From assembly GCA_947624075.1 (NCBI GenBank), contig CANQIM010000028.1:1-10682 (forward strand): DNA of 10,682 nt. The letters are read 5' to 3'. The notes beneath the pieces were generated by a model. It did not search any database. It was not told the origin of the DNA and saw nothing but the letters and a program-made list of their open reading frames with translations. Positions 1 through 6,974 of the stretch are shown here, piece by piece (positions within the stretch are counted from its first letter, which is position 1; every line of letters begins with the position of its first letter). The stretch comes from an uncultured Bacilli bacterium (lineage in GTDB: Bacteria; Bacillota_I; Bacilli_A; RF39; UBA660). Position numbers and translations under genes: made by a program.

Positions 1-323
1 ATATTACCAAAATTACCATGTCCATCAATTAACATATAACGATAAGAAAAATCCTGTGCCATTCTAACCATTGCTTCATAAATAGAAGAATCACCATGAG
101 GATGGAAATTACCCATAACCTCACCTACCGTTTTAGCACTCTTTCTATGTGGTTTATCAGGTGTATAACCAGAAACAAACATTGAATATAAAATACGACG
201 ATGTACAGGCTTCAAACCATCACGAAGATCAGGTATAGCACGAGCTGTAATAACACTCATCGAATAATCCAAAAACGAATCTTGGACCTCTTTAACAATA
301 TTATTTTTCTCTAATCTATCCAT
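1..323 (-). CDS. gyrA: DNA gyrase subunit A, N-terminal part (cut by window edge)
   Basis: GyrA is the breakage-reunion subunit of DNA gyrase, the type II topoisomerase that adds negative supercoils in an A2B2 complex with GyrB. Only the first 107 codons are in the window; the gene continues beyond position 1. The visible part holds the typical start of the winged-helix domain: DYSMSVITARAIPDLRDGLK near residue 20, then PVHRRILYSM, and the quinolone-resistance region with HPHGDSSIYE followed by MVRMAQDF. The Ser and Glu at the usual quinolone-contact positions are the sensitive-type residues. The catalytic Tyr lies just outside the window. The ATG has an AGGAGGT ribosome binding site at 331-337 that overlaps the gyrB stop codon; the gap to gyrB is 12 bases, so the two are cotranscribed. 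Presence immediately after gyrB supports GyrA rather than ParC. Confidence 0.96.
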   Translation of the reverse strand, partial: MDRLEKNNIVKEVQDSFLDYSMSVITARAIPDLRDGLKPVHRRILYSMFVSGYTPDKPHRKSAKTVGEVMGNFHPHGDSSIYEAMVRMAQDFSYRYMLIDGHGNFGN

Positions 324-335
324 TTCCAAAACCTC

Positions 336-2261
336 CTAAATATCTAAATTAGCATAAGTTGCATTTTGTTCTATGAATTCTCTACGAGGCTCAACTTCCT
401 CACCCATTAATTTAGAGAAAATTTCATCTGCTGCAATAGCATCTTCTACTGTAATTTTTCTCAAAACTCTTTGATTAATATCCATAGTTGTTTCATTTAA
501 CTCTTCAGCATCCATTTCTCCTAAACCTTTCATACGAGCTATCTCATACTTAACATTAGGCCCCAATGAAGCCAAATACTCATCTCTTTCAGCATCATCC
601 AAAACATACTTTCTCGTCTTGCCATGCGTAATTCTATATAAAGGTGGTTGAGCTGCATATACATGACCAGCTTCAACTATTGGCTTAAAAAATCTATAGA
701 AAAGAGTAAGTAGCAAAACACGAATATGACTGCCATCAACATCAGCATCAGTCATAATAATTATCTTGTGATAACGTAATTTAGATAAATCAAATTCTTC
801 ACCTATTCCAGTACCAAATGCTGTTATAATTGTCCTTATTTCTTCATTAGAAAGTGCCCTATCAAGACGAGCTTTTTCCACATTCAAAATTTTACCACGT
901 AAAGGTAATATTGCTTGTGTCATACTATCTCTACCCTTAATTGCTGAACCACCAGCTGAATCACCTTCGACTAAAAATATCTCACTTTCTTCAGCATTTT
1001 TACTCTTACAATCAGACAATTTTCCATAAAAATTAGTAATATCTAAATCGCCTTTTCTTCTTGTAAGTTCACGCGCCTTTTTAGCAGCAACCCTTGCTCT
1101 ACTAGCTGTCATTGATTTATCAAGAATAATTCTTGCCTGATCAGGATTTTCCATCAAAAATCTTTCAAAAGACTCTGAAAAAATCTTATCAGCAATACCT
1201 CTAACTTCACTATTACCAAGTTTTGTTTTAGTTTGACCTTCAAATTGTGGATTAGGATGTTTAATTGAAATAATCATTGTAATTCCTTCACGAACATCAT
1301 CACCAGTCAATGAATCATCCTTTTCCTTCATTAAATTAGCATTAACGGCATATTTATTAAGAATTCTAGTAAGTGCCCTTCTAACTCCATCTTCATGAGT
1401 TCCACCTTCTGGAGTTGTTATATTATTAACAAAAGAATAAATACTAGAATTATAAGTTTCATTGTATTGTAACGCTACTTCTACCTTAATATCTTGCTCT
1501 TCACCTTCTACATAAATAATACTATCATGAATAGGTCCTTTATTTTTATTAATCATTTGAACATATTCAATAATACCACCTTCATAGTAGAAGGAATCTT
1601 TTTTATCAGGCTCTCTATCATCATATAAAGAAATGCGAAGTCCCTTATTCAAAAAAGCTAACTCTTTTAGTCTCGTTTTTAATATTTCATAATCATACAC
1701 TGTCGTTTCGGTAAAAATTTCATCATCTGGTAAAAAATGTACTGTTGTTCCCGTTCTATCTTCATCACATTTATCTATTATTTTTAAATCATCTTCAGGA
1801 TGCCCACCTTTACTAAAACGTTGATAATAAACATTACCATTCTTATATACTCTTACTTCAAGCCAATCACTTAAAGCATTAACAACACTAGCACCAACTC
1901 CATGAAGTCCACCAGAAACTTTATAGCCTCCACCACCAAATTTTCCACCAGCATGAAGTACCGTATAAACAGTTTCCACAGTACTTTTACCAGTCTTTGG
2001 ATGAATATCAACAGGAATTCCACGACCATCATCTTTTACAGTAATACTATTATCTTTACCTACAGTTACTTCAATATGGCTACAATATCCAGCTAAAGCT
2101 TCATCAATAGCATTATCAACTATTTCCCAAACCAAATGATGTAATCCTCTAGAACTCGTTGTTCCTATATACATTCCTGGTCTTTTTCTAACAGCTTCCA
2201 AACCTTCTAAAACTTGAATTGCAGAAGAATCATAATTTACATTAACCTTTTCTTCATTCAT
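336..2261 (-). CDS. gyrB: DNA gyrase subunit B (ATPase/TOPRIM)
   Basis: GyrB supplies the ATPase and the metal-binding TOPRIM part of DNA gyrase, working with GyrA to supercoil the chromosome. The protein is 641 residues, normal for a Gram-positive GyrB. The GHKL ATPase domain shows E46/N50 in EIVDNAIDEA, DDGRGIP at 77-83, HAGGKF at 103-108 and GLHGVG at 118-123. The transducer domain has the QTK loop (343-345), whose Lys contacts the ATP gamma phosphate. The TOPRIM domain has EGDSAGG at 432-438, PLRGKILNVEKA from 453 and DADVDGSHIR from 505. The C-terminal tail has KGLGEMD at 578-584 and the terminal RREFIEQNA. There is no long insertion, as expected outside Gram-negative groups. It starts 8 bases after recF and is followed 12 bases later by gyrA. 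Its own ribosome binding site (GTAGG near 2270) is poor, suggesting coupling to recF translation. Confidence 0.98.
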   Translation of the reverse strand: MNEEKVNVNYDSSAIQVLEGLEAVRKRPGMYIGTTSSRGLHHLVWEIVDNAIDEALAGYCSHIEVTVGKDNSITVKDDGRGIPVDIHPKTGKSTVETVYTVLHAGGKFGGGGYKVSGGLHGVGASVVNALSDWLEVRVYKNGNVYYQRFSKGGHPEDDLKIIDKCDEDRTGTTVHFLPDDEIFTETTVYDYEILKTRLKELAFLNKGLRISLYDDREPDKKDSFYYEGGIIEYVQMINKNKGPIHDSIIYVEGEEQDIKVEVALQYNETYNSSIYSFVNNITTPEGGTHEDGVRRALTRILNKYAVNANLMKEKDDSLTGDDVREGITMIISIKHPNPQFEGQTKTKLGNSEVRGIADKIFSESFERFLMENPDQARIILDKSMTASRARVAAKKARELTRRKGDLDITNFYGKLSDCKSKNAEESEIFLVEGDSAGGSAIKGRDSMTQAILPLRGKILNVEKARLDRALSNEEIRTIITAFGTGIGEEFDLSKLRYHKIIIMTDADVDGSHIRVLLLTLFYRFFKPIVEAGHVYAAQPPLYRITHGKTRKYVLDDAERDEYLASLGPNVKYEIARMKGLGEMDAEELNETTMDINQRVLRKITVEDAIAADEIFSKLMGEEVEPRREFIEQNATYANLDI

Positions 2262-2269
2262 GTTATTAC

Positions 2270-3388
2270 CTACTTTCTTTCTACATTACCTGCTTTAACT
2301 TCAAATATAAAAGCATCTTCTAAATAATTTTTCTTAATATTTTTTAAATCTGTTGTCGTTATAATACTTTGAACATTATATTTCCCAACAATTTTTAATA
2401 TTTTGTTACGCTTACTTATATCAAGTTCACTAAAAATATCATCTAAAAGTAAAACTGGATAAGAACCACATTTTTCCTTAAAAATTTCTATTTCTGCCAA
2501 CTTAAATGATATGATAGCAAGTTTCTGTTGTCCTTGTGATCCATAAAACCTCAAATCTTTATTATCGTTCTTAAATTTAAATAAAAAATCATCACGATGT
2601 GGACCATATATAGTCATACCATAGTTTAACTCTTTTAAATAATTCTTCTTATACTTATGTTTCAAAGCTTTACGAATTGTTTCATAATCATAATCACTAA
2701 TTTCTATATTTGGCAAATATTCAACCTCTAAATCATCACTACCAGTAATTTCTTTGTAATACAAATTTATATTTTTATTTACTGATTCAATATATTCTTT
2801 TCTTAATTGATAAATAATTATGGCTTTTTCTATTAATTTATCAGTTAAAATATCTAAATAATTTTTATCAGCAATACTATTATTGAATAAAATTTTTAAA
2901 TACTCATTTCTTGTTTTTAATATTTTGTTATATTCATTATAAGTATTTAGATAAGTTTTAGAAATTTGTGATAATTGTATATTTAATAAATTTCTTCGTA
3001 CATTAGGGGAAGATTTTATTATTTCTAAATCATCAGGCGTAAAAATTATTACATTTAAATGTGAAATATAATCAGCTATTTTTCTTATTTCAGTCTTATT
3101 TACTCTAAGTTTTTTGCCTTCTTCACTAACTTCAACTTCTAATTTAGAAATAATTTTATCTTTTTTTACTACGCCTTTAATAAGACACTTTTTTTTATTA
3201 AATTGAATTATATTAGGATTGTAGCTAACTCTATGCGATTTTGTTAAGGCCAATATTGTTATAGATTCCAATATATTAGTCTTACCTTGAGCATTATCAC
3301 CAATAAAAACATTCATCTTATCATTTAGACTTACATTCATATTGGAATAATTTCTAAAATTAGTAAGATTTAATTTAGTGATTTTCAT
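2270..3388 (-). CDS. recF: DNA replication and repair protein RecF
   Basis: RecF is an SMC-like ATPase that, with RecO and RecR, helps load RecA onto gapped single-stranded DNA at stalled forks. The 372-residue protein has the family architecture. The Walker A loop GDNAQGKTN is at 30-38 after the typical N-terminal LNLTNFRNY. The ABC signature SQGQQK is at 284-289, Walker B LLLDD at 313-317 and the D-loop SELD at 320-323. The family motif YGPHRDD is at 261-267. The middle (about 140-250) is Lys/Asn-rich and helical, as in the lid domain. Length is normal. The start follows an AAGGG ribosome binding site. It is the first gene of a recF-gyrB-gyrA operon with a promoter at 3457-3465. In Bacillus an S4-domain gene (yaaA/rlbA) usually precedes recF; here a comK-like gene sits there instead. 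Confidence 0.97.
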   Translation of the reverse strand: MKITKLNLTNFRNYSNMNVSLNDKMNVFIGDNAQGKTNILESITILALTKSHRVSYNPNIIQFNKKKCLIKGVVKKDKIISKLEVEVSEEGKKLRVNKTEIRKIADYISHLNVIIFTPDDLEIIKSSPNVRRNLLNIQLSQISKTYLNTYNEYNKILKTRNEYLKILFNNSIADKNYLDILTDKLIEKAIIIYQLRKEYIESVNKNINLYYKEITGSDDLEVEYLPNIEISDYDYETIRKALKHKYKKNYLKELNYGMTIYGPHRDDFLFKFKNDNKDLRFYGSQGQQKLAIISFKLAEIEIFKEKCGSYPVLLLDDIFSELDISKRNKILKIVGKYNVQSIITTTDLKNIKKNYLEDAFIFEVKAGNVERK

Positions 3389-3417
3389 TTATTTACCCTT
3401 AAAAGTCCCATACAATC

Positions 3418-3480
3418 ACCTATCCCCTATCAGAGTATTCCTATACGTACGTATCTATTATACCACAAAATAGCCTTTAA
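3418..3480 (-). promoter_or_regulatory. Promoter and leader of recF-gyrB-gyrA
   Basis: On the minus strand TGGTATAAT (3457-3465) is a full extended -10 element (TGnTATAAT). No good -35 is seen 16-18 bases upstream, as is common for extended -10 promoters. The expected transcription start is near 3450. A perfect 12-base palindrome ATACGTACGTAT (3443-3454) lies on that start. Further down the leader a 7-base word is repeated in tandem on the minus strand (GATAGGG then GATAGGT, 3418-3431). The promoter lies just after the weak terminator of the upstream comK-like gene, so the operon appears independently transcribed. Confidence 0.7.
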
Positions 3481-3484
3481 AACA

Positions 3485-3512
3485 TAAAAAAATAGTTTTT
3501 TATAACTATTTT
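3485..3512 (-). terminator. Weak intrinsic terminator after the comK-like gene
   Basis: On the minus strand AAAATAGTT pairs with AACTATTTT around a 6-base loop (3489-3512) and runs into a run of seven T. Only one G-C pair is present, so the hairpin is weak. It is placed about 125 bases after the comK-like stop codon and directly before the recF promoter. The stretch 3513-3636 between hairpin and stop shows nothing else I can support. Confidence 0.45.
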
Positions 3513-3636
3513 CTCTAAGACTTCAAATTTTTATAAATATTATCAAAAATCCTTGTTCATCTAATAGATAATCTCTTCACTTGCTACAAAATAAGTACAT
3601 TACTTAAAAATTTGATTGTATTCTCTATAAAATAAA

Positions 3637-4083
3637 CTATATTTTCTTTCTTTTTCTTAAAATATAATCAAGTCGAGTTGCTCGAGAAATTTGATTTTGT
3701 ATACTTCTAAAAGTAGCTGGTACAATTATTTCCTTTTCATTATCAAAAGTAATTTTTGTATTATTAGCATCTATTGCTTCAAAATTTTTGATTCTATTTA
3801 AAGATACCCATACACAATCATCTGACTCTGGTGATGTCGTAGGAAATACAATTAAATTATTTGAATCTTCTACAATTATAGGAACTTTATACTCTGCCCC
3901 TAGAATTGATTTAGCACTTTCTTTTCTTCCTTTATAAGTACTTCCGAAGTATTTACAACTATCTTCCATAATTTTAAATGGAGTTTCTTCAATAATATAA
4001 CGATTTTCATCCTCATATATTAAACTATTTTCTCGACTGTTTGGCATAACTGCCAATGTACCATAATTAATTTCATATTTCAT
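3637..4083 (-). CDS. comK: ComK-family competence transcription factor
   Basis: ComK is the master activator of genetic competence in Bacillus: it binds AT-rich boxes (AAAA-N5-TTTT) and switches on the DNA-uptake and recombination genes. The 148-residue product matches the ComK family (Pfam ComK) along nearly its whole length. It has YEINYGTLAVMP at 3-14, the hallmark DSCKYFGSTYKGRK at 41-54, VPIIVEDSNNLIVFPT at 67-82, CVWVSLNRIK with F101EA behind it (90-103), and ITFDN then IIVPATFRSIQNQISR at 111-134. This was recognised from memory of Bacillus ComK, without an alignment run. The protein is about 45 residues shorter than Bacillus ComK: it stops after a basic tail (RKRKKI) and lacks the C-terminal FMLYPK-like segment bound by the MecA adaptor. 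The ATG follows a strong AAGGGGG ribosome binding site at 4091-4097. It lies alone between the dnaN terminator and the recF promoter. Its control region holds a dyad and two TGTCGAA words. Confidence 0.86.
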   Translation of the reverse strand: MKYEINYGTLAVMPNSRENSLIYEDENRYIIEETPFKIMEDSCKYFGSTYKGRKESAKSILGAEYKVPIIVEDSNNLIVFPTTSPESDDCVWVSLNRIKNFEAIDANNTKITFDNEKEIIVPATFRSIQNQISRATRLDYILRKRKKI

Positions 4084-4100
4084 TCCAATTCCCCCTTAAA

Positions 4101-4124
4101 TGAAAACGTATGGCCCCGTTTTCA
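4101..4124. repeat. Dyad TGAAAACG-N8-CGTTTTCA in the comK leader
   Basis: Two perfect 8-base arms (4101-4108 and 4117-4124) are separated by TATGGCCC. The element lies immediately upstream of the comK ribosome binding site and just downstream of the candidate transcription start. It contains AAAA and TTTT blocks facing each other like a ComK box, but with 12 rather than 5 bases between them. It could be an operator or an RNA hairpin that affects ribosome access. Confidence 0.75.
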
Positions 4125-4132
4125 ATGTTAAA

Positions 4133-4141
4133 AATATCACA
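4133..4141 (-). promoter_or_regulatory. Candidate extended -10 promoter of comK
   Basis: The minus strand reads TGTGATATT, a fair match to the extended -10 form TGnTATAAT. No convincing -35 hexamer is found at 16-18 bases. The predicted start near 4126 would put the dyad at the very beginning of the transcript and the two TGTCGAA words around -25 and -45. Other TA-rich -10-like words exist around 4200-4215, so the assignment is tentative. Confidence 0.35.
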
Positions 4142-4148
4142 AATTAGT

Positions 4149-4175
4149 GTCGAAATTTGCCTAATTTTGTCGAAA
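4149..4175 (+). promoter_or_regulatory. Two TGTCGAA words (Spo0A-box sequence) upstream of comK
   Basis: TGTCGAAA occurs at 4149-4156 and again at 4169-4176, exactly 20 bases (about two helical turns) apart, in similar AATT flanks. TGTCGAA is the published consensus of the 0A box bound by the response regulator Spo0A, and Spo0A is known to act directly at the comK promoter of Bacillus subtilis. That the site is used here is inference, because no spo0A gene is in the window. Confidence 0.5.
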
Positions 4176-4233
4176 AAGAAAAAAAATTTTCTATTTTCAT
4201 ATATATTATTATCTAAAAATTAAAAAATTGAAT

Positions 4234-4262
4234 AAAAAAAGAACTTTTTTTTAATAAGTTCT
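4234..4262 (-). terminator. Intrinsic terminator of dnaN
   Basis: On the minus strand AGAACTT (4256-4262) pairs with AAGTTCT (4240-4246) and is followed by a run of seven T. The hairpin begins inside the last codons of dnaN and includes its stop codon. It separates dnaN from the comK-like gene. Confidence 0.7.
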
Positions 4263-5378
4263 AATTGGTAAAACTAATTGAGTTAAAGTCTCATCTTCAG
4301 TGGATTTAATCAGAATAGGTTTTATCTCCCCTACAAAATGAATATCAACAGTTTCTGTGGAAAAACTTTTTAAAGCTTCCATCATATATTTAGCACTGAA
4401 AGAAATCTTTATATCTTCGCCACCACCTTTATTTATAGGCATTTTTTCTTCTACTCTACCTATTTCAACTGAACTACTTCTTAAAATCAATGTATTTCCC
4501 TGTGTTTCCAAAGTAACTACATTTTTCTCTTTATCACTAGTTAAAATACTAACTCTATCTATTACATTATAAAAATCATCTAAATTAGTATTAATAACTA
4601 GCATTGATTCATCTGGTAATAAATTAGAAGTATTCGGATAAGTACCATTAATTAAGCGAGATTCAAATTTTAAATTTCCTGTTTTGAAAAGAATTTTATT
4701 ACTAAATATATGTAATTCAACAATATCTTCATCATCTCTCAATATTTTAGAAAATTCCAAAATATTATGACTAGGAATAATAATATTATAATTATCTTCA
4801 CTTACTTTATCTAATTTAACTACTTTTCTCGCCAAACGATAAGAGTCTGTCGAATTACATTCTAAAACATCCCCTACTATATTAAAGTTAATTCCCGTTA
4901 ATACAGGCTTACTTTCTTCATTAGAAGAAGCAAATGCTGTTTGATTGACAATACTTTTAAAAACACCTGCTTTAATATCTACTTTCTTCTTACTTTCTTC
5001 TAATCCTATATTAGGATACTCACTTTCACTAATTCCATTTAAATTAAATTCTCTATTTTCAGTATAAATTAATATTTTTAAATCATCTACTACTTCTATA
5101 TTAATAAAATCATCAGGTAATTTTCTAACTATATCTAAAATATATTTACCTTGAATAATAATACTACCTTCACTTTCAACTTGAAAATCTTCTTCCTTTT
5201 CAGCTTCTATTGTGGTTTGAATAGTAATATCATTATCACTTGCCGTTAAAGTAAGCTTCTTTTTCTTTAACTCGAATTTTATTCCAGCTAATACAGGGAT
5301 TAGATTTTTAGTAGATATTGCTTTAGATACTTTATTTAATGCCTCCAATAATATTTCCTTTTTAATAGTTAATTTCAT
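4251..5378 (-). CDS. dnaN: DNA polymerase III beta sliding clamp
   Basis: DnaN forms the ring-shaped dimer that tethers the replicative polymerase to DNA and serves as a landing site for repair and initiation-control proteins. The 375-residue length fits three clamp domains of about 125 residues. Recognisable family stretches are the N-terminal MKLTIKKEILLEALNKV, IPVLAGIKF at 27-35, FNLNGISESEYP, the hinge region with KPVLTGINF, the TDSYRLA motif, SRLINGTYPNTSNLLP, ISFSAKYMMEALK, and the terminal LVLPIRTY, nearly identical to other Bacilli clamps (LPVRTY). The ATG follows AAGAAGGAA at 5385-5393. It lies 130 bases after dnaA with its own promoter at 5449-5477 and ends in a terminator. It can thus be made both from the dnaA transcript and independently. 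Confidence 0.97.
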   Translation of the reverse strand: MKLTIKKEILLEALNKVSKAISTKNLIPVLAGIKFELKKKKLTLTASDNDITIQTTIEAEKEEDFQVESEGSIIIQGKYILDIVRKLPDDFINIEVVDDLKILIYTENREFNLNGISESEYPNIGLEESKKKVDIKAGVFKSIVNQTAFASSNEESKPVLTGINFNIVGDVLECNSTDSYRLARKVVKLDKVSEDNYNIIIPSHNILEFSKILRDDEDIVELHIFSNKILFKTGNLKFESRLINGTYPNTSNLLPDESMLVINTNLDDFYNVIDRVSILTSDKEKNVVTLETQGNTLILRSSSVEIGRVEEKMPINKGGGEDIKISFSAKYMMEALKSFSTETVDIHFVGEIKPILIKSTEDETLTQLVLPIRTY

Positions 5379-5416
5379 TTATTATTCCTTCTTTCTACAT
5401 ATATTTATATTATTAC

Positions 5417-5487
5417 AGTGGAAAAAGTTTAAAATTCTTCTTTCCCTTATTTTATAACGTTTTTTTTAGAATTTCAACTGTGGAAAA
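5417..5487 (-). promoter_or_regulatory. dnaN promoter with flanking DnaA-box-like sites
   Basis: On the minus strand TTGAAA (5472-5477), 17 bases and TAAAAT (5449-5454) make a good sigma-A type promoter for dnaN. A DnaA-box-like TTTTCCACA (minus strand, 5479-5487) directly abuts the -35. A second near match, TTTTCCACT (5417-5425), lies in the transcribed leader. This matches the two-part origin of Bacillus, in which DnaA boxes flank dnaA on both sides, and suggests that DnaA influences dnaN transcription. Confidence 0.6.
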
Positions 5488-5508
5488 CTCTCGCAAAACT
5501 TTTAAGTT

Positions 5509-6891
5509 TTACACAACCCCAATATCATCCTTTAATTTATCTACTATAGTACTTAAATCCTTATTAACTTTTATTTCATTTTCAATCTTTTCTACTGAGT
5601 GCATTACCGTTGAATGATCTTTTCCACCAAATTCTGTTCCTATTTTTGGAAAAGATTCATTTGTCATAGTCCTACAAAGATACATTGCTATCTGCCTTGG
5701 AAAAGAAATATTTGAACTTCTTTTCTTACTTCTTATATCTTCAACTGAAATTTGAAAATATTCAGAAACAATTTTTTGAATTCTATGTATATCATTCTTT
5801 TCGCCCATTCCTTTACTTATAAAGTCTTTAAGAGCTTCAATAGCTAAATCTAAATTAATATCAGCCCCACCCATTATAGTAGAATAAGCAATAAGTCTAG
5901 TAATAGATCCTTCCAGTTGTCTAACGTCTGGTCCAATATTAGAAGCAATATATTCTATAACATCTTCTGGAATTTCTTTTTCAAAATTTCCAGCAATAAT
6001 TTTTTTTCTAATGATTTCCATCTTTAAATTAAAATCTGGTGGAAAAATATTAACTGTTAATCCCCAACAAAATCTTGTTCTTAAACGCTCTTCTAGCAGT
6101 TTTAAATCATCAGGAGACCTATCAGATGAAATAATAATTTGTTTACTATCATTGTATAAAGTATTAAAAGTATGAAAAAATTCTTGTTGTGTTTTTGAAG
6201 CCCCTCCTAAGAACTGAATATCATCAATTAACAAAACATCAATATTTCGATATTTATTTTTAAAGAAATCCACATAATTAAAATTAGTATCATTTTCATC
6301 TTTTTTATTTATACCAATAAAATCTTGTATAAATTGATCACTCGTAACATATAAAACCCTTTTTTGTGAATTATCAACAATATAATTTCCTATGGCATGC
6401 ATCAAATGTGTTTTTCCAAGTCCACTATTTCCGTACAAAAATAAAGGATTATACATATTACCAGGATTTTCCGCTACCGATAGTGCTGCAGCATGAGCAA
6501 ACTTGTTACTATTTCCAACTATAAAGTTTTCAAATAAATATTTTCTTTTAAGATTTGTAGAACTATAATTATTAGTTTCATCACCTTTTTCAATCTTTTC
6601 CACATTATTACTCTGCTTCTCATCATCAAATTCAATACCCTTTATTTCTTCTTCTAAAATTAGCACTATTTCATAATTTGCTCCAGTTATTTCCAATAAT
6701 TTATTACTTATTAATTCGGAATAATTTTCAATTAAATGCTTTTTATGAATTGGCATTGGTACAATTATGTAGGCTCTATTATCTTCTAGTCTATAAAGTT
6801 TTGTATCTTGAAACCACGTTGTAAAAGAAAGAGATGTTAAATCATCTTTAATAGAATCTAAAAATTTAGACCATAAAATATCGACATTCAT
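5509..6891 (-). CDS. dnaA: Chromosomal replication initiator DnaA
   Basis: DnaA is the AAA+ protein that binds 9-base boxes at the origin, melts DNA and recruits the helicase. The reading frame is open to 6942, but the start is set at ATG 6889-6891. It has a GGGGAG ribosome binding site at the right distance, it gives the family start MNVDILWSKFLDSIK, and the upstream TTG has no ribosome binding site. The product is 460 residues. Domain I has FTTWF near 23-27; a Glu/Asn-rich linker spans about 85-115. The AAA+ domain shows Walker A GNSGLGKTH at 154-162, Walker B LLIDD at 220-224, sensor 1 ISSDRSP at 254-260, the Arg-finger segment LLEERLRTRF at 265-274 and sensor 2 GPDVRQLEGS at 320-329. Domain IV holds the DNA-recognition signature FGGKDHSTVMHSVEKI at 421-436. 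The gene borders the origin it controls. Confidence 0.97.
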   Translation of the reverse strand: MNVDILWSKFLDSIKDDLTSLSFTTWFQDTKLYRLEDNRAYIIVPMPIHKKHLIENYSELISNKLLEITGANYEIVLILEEEIKGIEFDDEKQSNNVEKIEKGDETNNYSSTNLKRKYLFENFIVGNSNKFAHAAALSVAENPGNMYNPLFLYGNSGLGKTHLMHAIGNYIVDNSQKRVLYVTSDQFIQDFIGINKKDENDTNFNYVDFFKNKYRNIDVLLIDDIQFLGGASKTQQEFFHTFNTLYNDSKQIIISSDRSPDDLKLLEERLRTRFCWGLTVNIFPPDFNLKMEIIRKKIIAGNFEKEIPEDVIEYIASNIGPDVRQLEGSITRLIAYSTIMGGADINLDLAIEALKDFISKGMGEKNDIHRIQKIVSEYFQISVEDIRSKKRSSNISFPRQIAMYLCRTMTNESFPKIGTEFGGKDHSTVMHSVEKIENEIKVNKDLSTIVDKLKDDIGVV

Positions 6892-6974
6892 TCTACCATC
6901 TCCCCATAAAGATAAAATCAACTTACGATTAATATAACCCAAATTGTGAAAAAAATAAACCTTATTTTCAAAAA

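Noticed and set aside
1902..2096. Plus-strand open frame opposite gyrB
   Set aside because: It lies wholly inside gyrB on the other strand, has Ser/Thr-rich low-complexity content and no ribosome binding site.
4357..4572. Plus-strand open frame opposite dnaN
   Set aside because: It is a shadow of dnaN with no family features and no start signals.
5493..5511. Possible terminator hairpin AAAACTT/AAGTTTT after dnaA
   Set aside because: The loop would be only two bases unless pairs open, and no T run follows.
6892..6942. Longer dnaA reading frame starting at TTG 6942
   Set aside because: The extra 17 codons have no ribosome binding site upstream and do not match DnaA N-termini, while ATG 6891 has GGGGAG at the right distance and gives the normal family start.
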